Source: Desulfovibrionales bacterium GWA2_65_9 | GTDB lineage: Bacteria > Desulfobacterota > Desulfovibrionia > Desulfovibrionales > Desulfovibrionaceae | Assembly: GCA_001799475.1 (NCBI GenBank) | Contig: MGTN01000097.1 | Location: forward strand, 1 to 8,521 | Reading direction: 5' to 3' | DNA: 8,521 nt | Shown here: positions 5,763 to 8,521 of the stretch, piece by piece | How the letters are laid out: each line of letters opens with the position of its first letter | Numbering within the stretch: the first letter of the stretch is position 1 | Notes under the pieces: generated by a model | Database searches by the model: none | What the model saw: only the letters and a program-made list of their open reading frames with translations | Told to the model about the DNA's origin: nothing | Position numbers and translations under genes: made by a program

Positions 5763-6182
5763 ATGCACAGCCCCAAGCCCCATCTGCCCCAGCGTCTGCT
5801 GCTCCTGGCCGCCCTGGCCCTGGTGCTGCTGACAGTCACCCTGCCCGGCTGCCTGACCATGCCCAAGATGCTCGGCGGCGCAGGCGGCGACGTGACCCTG
5901 ACCCTGGACGGCGAACAGGTCCACGAGGCCACCCTGACCAAAGGCCGCACCCTGAGCCTGGACATGCGCGACCCGGCCCTGAGCGGCTACGTCTTTGCCG
6001 GGGCGTCTTTCAACCCGGACATGCTGCGCCTGGACGGCATCGTGCACCAGGCCAGCGGACGGGTGCGCTACCAGTTCTCGGCCACGGCCACAGGCGAGTC
6101 GGACATCCAGATCAAGATCAAGAAGGACGAGCCTGGGTACCGACCCGATGTCTACAAGCGCGTGCGCGTGACCGTTGAGTAG
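5763..6182 (+). CDS. Small predicted lipoprotein, possibly chagasin-like (I42) fold
   Basis: The 139-residue product starts with a basic, then strongly hydrophobic segment (RLLLLAALALVLLTVTLPGC, 11-30) ending in the lipobox LPGC, so Cys30 should be lipidated and the mature protein of about 110 residues anchored in the envelope. The mature part alternates like a beta sandwich. The segments DPALSGYVF (82-90 region), a following VRYQFSATATGESDIQIKI, and GYRPDVYKRVRVTV near the end are arranged like the NPTTGY, G-rich and RPW loops of chagasin-type cysteine protease inhibitors. That resemblance is weak and is inference only. The ATG at 5763 is chosen because the longer in-frame reading from 5640 would cross the terminator. 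The ribosome-binding site is poor, and no convincing promoter is seen in the 50 nt after the terminator. Confidence 0.75.
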   Translation: MHSPKPHLPQRLLLLAALALVLLTVTLPGCLTMPKMLGGAGGDVTLTLDGEQVHEATLTKGRTLSLDMRDPALSGYVFAGASFNPDMLRLDGIVHQASGRVRYQFSATATGESDIQIKIKKDEPGYRPDVYKRVRVTVE

Positions 6183-6235
6183 TTGAGGGCGAGACTTTCA
6201 ACGAACAGTTCCCGGCGTGCAAACCCTGGGGACCA

Positions 6236-6288
6236 CAAAGGCGCGCGGCCCGGCCAGGAGTTCTCTCCGGCCGGGCCGCGCGCCTTTG
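6236..6288. terminator. Perfect 20-bp inverted repeat, likely bidirectional terminator
   Basis: The arms at 6236-6255 and 6269-6288 are perfectly complementary over 20 bp around a 13-nt loop that can itself pair GGAG with CTCC. It sits between the convergent lipoprotein and CBS-ACT genes. The U-tract on each side is only TTTG, so it may act as a transcription block or an mRNA end stabiliser rather than a classic intrinsic terminator. Confidence 0.75.
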
Positions 6289-6326
6289 CATTGCGTCGGG
6301 GCTCACCCCTCTGGTGCGTTCCCCTG

Positions 6327-6362
6327 GCTAATCCTCAACGAGCCCTGCTAGCCCTCGACGAG
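6327..6362 (-). repeat. Duplicated tail of the CBS-ACT gene
   Basis: Two 16-nt copies start at 6327 and 6347, matching at 13 of 16 positions. On the minus strand both encode the same ending: LVEG-stop for the real gene end and, in another frame, LVED-stop just after it. It looks like an old 20-bp tandem duplication of the gene's 3' end. Confidence 0.5.
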
Positions 6363-7025
6363 AGTTGTCCGCCCGTCCTCCACATAGAACAGCACGGTGT
6401 AGCGCGCGCCCAGGTTGGCCAGGAGGCTCTGCACCGTGTGCTCGCCCATCTGGCCCAGGCGCACGTAGGCGTGCCGGTAGCCGGGATCGACCTGGTCGTA
6501 GGAGGTGAAGACCGAGGCGTAGCGCACGCCCTCGTTGCGGATGTCGGCCAGGAGCGCGGCCAGAGGACCGGGCTTGGCGTCGAGCTTGAAGGCGATCTGC
6601 GGTCCGCCGCGGCTCACGCCCGAGACCGAGCAGAGGAAGCGCAGCACGTCGGCCACGGTGATGATGCCCACCAGCCGACCCACGGTATCCACCACGGGCA
6701 GGCCGCCGAACTTGTGGCGCTGGAGCATGTTGGCCACGATGTCCACCGGGGTGGTCAGCGTCACCGTGAGCGGCTCGGAGGTCATGATGTCCGAGGCGCG
6801 CAGCTTGGCCAGGCTGCCGCCGGAGGCCATGTCGCCGGGGAGGTATTTGGAGGGCATGGCGTCGCGGATGTCGCGGTCGGAGACGATGCCCGCCAGCTTG
6901 CCCTGCTCATCGATGACCGGAAACTGGCGGATCCGCTTGGAGCGCATGACCTCCGCAGCGTCGACCACCGTGGTCTTGAGGCCGAGGGTGATGACATTCC
7001 TGGTCATCCAATCGCGTACGAGCAT
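6348..7025 (-). CDS. Two-CBS-domain protein with C-terminal ACT-like domain (AcuB-like)
   Basis: The product has 225 residues. The first CBS domain spans about 1-57 (MLVRDWMTRNVITL, then FPVIDEQGKLAGIVSDRDIRD at 35-55). The second spans about 77-133 (ASDIMTSEPLTV, then GGLPVVDTVGRLVGIITVADVL at 107-128). The SDRD and TVAD segments match the usual nucleotide-contact position of CBS pairs, which bind adenine nucleotides as energy sensors. Residues about 143-225 look like an ACT domain (IAFKLDAKPGPLAALLADI). This order matches AcuB-like proteins, whose partner is often unknown. The ATG at 7025 has GGAGGAG 7 nt upstream. A TTG two codons earlier lies only 1 nt from that site and is rejected. The gene has its own promoter and converges on the lipoprotein gene. 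Confidence 0.88.
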   Translation of the reverse strand: MLVRDWMTRNVITLGLKTTVVDAAEVMRSKRIRQFPVIDEQGKLAGIVSDRDIRDAMPSKYLPGDMASGGSLAKLRASDIMTSEPLTVTLTTPVDIVANMLQRHKFGGLPVVDTVGRLVGIITVADVLRFLCSVSGVSRGGPQIAFKLDAKPGPLAALLADIRNEGVRYASVFTSYDQVDPGYRHAYVRLGQMGEHTVQSLLANLGARYTVLFYVEDGRTTLVEG

Positions 7026-7061
7026 GGGCAAGCTCCTCCGGAGGTGTGGGCTGGTCGGGCA

Positions 7062-7089
7062 AGCATACCCGTCCGGGAGGGAAAGTCAA
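7062..7089 (-). promoter_or_regulatory. Sigma-70-type promoter for the CBS-ACT gene
   Basis: On the minus strand TTGACT (7089-7084) and TATGCT (7067-7062) are 16 nt apart, with the start codon about 37 nt downstream of the -10. The -35 lies about 20 nt from the end of the MITE-like element, so the promoter itself appears intact. Confidence 0.55.
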
Positions 7090-7109
7090 AGGTTCCGCAC
7101 AGCCCCCAG

Positions 7110-7263
7110 CTAGGGTCTGTTTCCAAAAGATGGATTTTGTTCCCTGGCGAGGAGAGAGCCTATTTTGGGGCCAGGGAGTGTACTCATGCGGTACAGCCCT
7201 GGGCACAAATCGGCTCACGACGACGTCCAGGGGGCAAAAGACGCTTTTAGAGACAGGCCCTAG
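7110..7263. mobile_element. MITE-like element with terminal inverted repeats and CTAG target duplication
   Basis: CTAG occurs at both ends (7110-7113 and 7260-7263) around a 146-bp core. The outer 34 nt at 7114-7147 and the 33 nt at 7227-7259 are imperfect inverted repeats: GGTCTGTTTCCAAAAG against GGCCTGTCTCTAAAAG, then TTTTG and CCCTGG shared, about 24 of 34 positions. The middle holds another hairpin (CCAGGG...TGTAC at 7171-7183 with GTACA...CCCTGG at 7191-7202) and no gene. Small size, terminal repeats and a 4-bp YTAR-type target suggest a non-autonomous element mobilised by an IS5-type transposase; the family is inference. No transposase lies in the window. It sits between galE and the CBS-ACT promoter. 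Confidence 0.8.
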
Positions 7264-8252
7264 AACGGGCGGGGTCCATGGGGTTCCAGCCGATGCCAGG
7301 CCCAGGCCGTACTGATGATCTCGCGGATGTCCGCAAACTGCGTCCGCCAGCCCAGGATTGCCCGGGCGCGGGTGGCGTCGCCCACCAGCCGGGGCGAGTC
7401 CCCGGCCCGGCGCGGGGCCAGGCGCACCGGGATGTCCAGGCCTGTCACCGCACGCGCGGCCTCCACCACCTGGCGTACGCTGTGGCCCTGGCCGTTGCCC
7501 AGGTTGAGCGCCCCGGAGGCCCCGCCCGAGCGCAGGTGCGCCAGGGCCAGCACATGCGCCTCGGCCAGGTCCTGCACGTGGATGTAGTCGCGGATGGCCG
7601 TGCCGTCCGGGGTGGCGTAATCGTCGCCCATGATCTGAAGGCACTCGCGCTGGCCCAGCGCCGTTTGCAGCACCAGGGGAATCAGGTGCGTCTCGGGCAG
7701 GTGGCGCTCGCCCACCTCGCCTTCGGGGTCGGCCCCGGCGGCGTTGAAATAGCGCAGGCACAGGGCGCGCAAGCCGTAGGCCCGGGAGCAGTCCTCAAGG
7801 ATCTGCTCGATCATGCGCTTGGTGTGCGCGTAGGGCGAGATCGGGCCGATGGGATGGTCCTCGGTCAGCAGGCCGTCAAAGGGCGGGCCGTAGACCGCGC
7901 AGGTGGAGGAGAAGACCAGGGTGTCCACCTGGTGCCGACGCATGGCCGCAAGCAGCGTCACCGCGCCCTGGACGTTGTTCTGATAGTAGAAGAGCGGGTC
8001 CGTGACGCTCTCGCCCACCTGGCTGGCGGCGGCGAAGTGCACCACGGCGTCGATCTGCCGGGTGCCGAAGACCATGTCCAGGGCCGCAGCATCCGTCACG
8101 TCGCCCTGGATGAAGCCCCCCCAGCGGGCGAAGTCGCGATGCCCGGTGGAGAGGTTGTCCAGCACCACGGTCTCATACCCGGCCGAGGCCAGCCGCTTCA
8201 CCGTGTGCGCCCCGATGTACCCGGCTCCGCCGGTGACGAGTATCTGTCCCAT
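7260..8252 (-). CDS. galE: UDP-glucose 4-epimerase
   Basis: GalE interconverts UDP-glucose and UDP-galactose with bound NAD in the cytoplasm, feeding surface polysaccharide and galactose metabolism. The 330-residue product (family about 338) has the Rossmann motif VTGGAGYIGAHT at residues 6-17, the substrate-side FSSTCAVYG at 114-122, and the catalytic YAHTK at 141-145 with Ser/Thr at 116-117. NLGNGQGHSV (250-259) and the closing AWAWH (316-320) are also typical. The ATG at 8252 is set by the Rossmann start; a longer in-frame reading would cross the sat terminator. No strong ribosome-binding site is visible. The TAG stop lies within the CTAG at the edge of the MITE-like element; because CTAG is palindromic and duplicated, the insertion left the reading frame and stop unchanged. 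Confidence 0.95.
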   Translation of the reverse strand: MGQILVTGGAGYIGAHTVKRLASAGYETVVLDNLSTGHRDFARWGGFIQGDVTDAAALDMVFGTRQIDAVVHFAAASQVGESVTDPLFYYQNNVQGAVTLLAAMRRHQVDTLVFSSTCAVYGPPFDGLLTEDHPIGPISPYAHTKRMIEQILEDCSRAYGLRALCLRYFNAAGADPEGEVGERHLPETHLIPLVLQTALGQRECLQIMGDDYATPDGTAIRDYIHVQDLAEAHVLALAHLRSGGASGALNLGNGQGHSVRQVVEAARAVTGLDIPVRLAPRRAGDSPRLVGDATRARAILGWRTQFADIREIISTAWAWHRLEPHGPRPF

Positions 8253-8310
8253 GCTGCGGATGTACCAGGGTAACGCGCCCCGTGGCAAGCGGCGACAGCC
8301 GCTCCGGCCC

Positions 8311-8340
8311 AAAAAAGGGGGCGCCCCGAAGGACGCCCCC
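8311..8340 (-). terminator. Rho-independent terminator of sat with UUCG loop
   Basis: Read on the minus strand, GGGGGCGTCC and GGGCGCCCCC pair over 10 bp (one G-U) around a TTCG tetraloop and are followed by six T. It lies 28 nt after the sat stop and before galE, so galE is probably transcribed separately, though no convincing promoter is seen in the 58 nt between. Confidence 0.95.
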
Positions 8341-8368
8341 ATAAAGGCTGAAGCTGTGGTCGTCTGGA

Positions 8369-8521
8369 CTACATGGCAGAGCCGGAAGCGGCCTTCTGCA
8401 TCTTGACTTCGACCTTCTCGGTCAGGCCGGCGTAGTACTTGCGCAGGATGACCAGGCACTCTTCGCGACCGAAGTGATCGGGCACGTCGCCACCTTCGCT
8501 GAGCAGCTTGCGCAGCTTGGT
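8369..8521 (-). CDS. sat: Sulfate adenylyltransferase (ATP sulfurylase), C-terminal end only
   Basis: Only the last 50 residues are inside the window; the rest lies beyond the right edge. The sequence TKLRKLLSEGGDVPDHFGRE followed by a hydrophobic helix (CLVILRKYYAGL) matches the conserved tail of Sat, where the family motif is S-G-T-x-L-R-x-L-L-x-x-G-x-x-V-P-x-H-F-x-R. It ends in a Met- and Ala-rich stretch before TAG. Sat activates sulfate with ATP to adenosine phosphosulfate and pyrophosphate, the first step of sulfate respiration in the cytoplasm. A strong terminator follows, in line with high expression. Codon choice is strongly biased to C and G ends, also typical of a highly expressed gene. 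This is the main clue that the host is a sulfate reducer; assimilatory use cannot be excluded from a tail alone. Confidence 0.85.
   Translation of the reverse strand, partial: TKLRKLLSEGGDVPDHFGREECLVILRKYYAGLTEKVEVKMQKAASGSAM

Noticed and set aside
6183..7250. Open reading frame of 355 residues on the plus strand
   Set aside because: It mirrors the CBS-ACT gene, crosses the 20-bp inverted repeat and the MITE-like element, and has the same His/Gly/Ala-rich antisense composition.
7278..8273. Open reading frame of 331 residues on the plus strand
   Set aside because: It is antisense to galE over its whole length and shows no motif of its own.
8253..8310. TTGCCA...TACATC as a galE promoter
   Set aside because: The -10 match is only 3 of 6 and the stretch is G+C-rich, so it is no better than chance.
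8253..8459. N-terminal extension of galE by 69 residues
   Set aside because: It would cover the sat stop codon and terminator, and the Rossmann motif begins right after the ATG at 8252.

Overview
The window is high-GC DNA that most likely comes from a sulfate-reducing deltaproteobacterium of the Desulfovibrio type. The main evidence is the last gene, cut by the right edge, whose 50 visible residues read as the C-terminus of a sulfate adenylyltransferase (Sat). A stand-alone PocR-domain protein, a two-CBS plus ACT-like protein and G/C-rich codon use fit that assignment. The genus is inferred, not proven.

Layout: from 5064 down to 1, six genes lie on the minus strand in one direction. In order of transcription they are a PocR-domain sensor, a hot-dog acyl-CoA thioesterase (8 nt gap), a low-GC orphan gene whose start overlaps the thioesterase stop, glutamate racemase (murI), a membrane protein with a spermidine-synthase-like domain, and a class I glutamine amidotransferase cut by the left edge. 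The orphan (3151-4095) is about 40% G+C in G+C-rich surroundings and looks acquired. A divergent control region (5065-5267) holds several palindromes and a good promoter for two plus-strand genes: a 116-residue protein of unknown function with its own terminator, and a small lipoprotein. A perfect 20-bp inverted repeat separates the lipoprotein from the convergent CBS-domain gene.

On the right are the CBS-ACT gene with its own promoter, then a 154-bp non-coding element with terminal inverted repeats and CTAG at both ends (a MITE-like insertion), then galE, whose stop codon lies inside the CTAG, then a strong terminator with a UUCG loop for sat, then the sat 3' end.

The most unusual features are the low-GC orphan with a DUF2971-like C-terminal half, the MITE-like element abutting the galE stop, and a set of short tandem duplications around murI. 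These are 12 bp (in frame) inside two genes and 13 bp in the non-coding gap between those genes. Most genes are ordinary housekeeping or metabolism. I found no CRISPR array, tRNA, rRNA, transposase or obvious multi-gene defence system.
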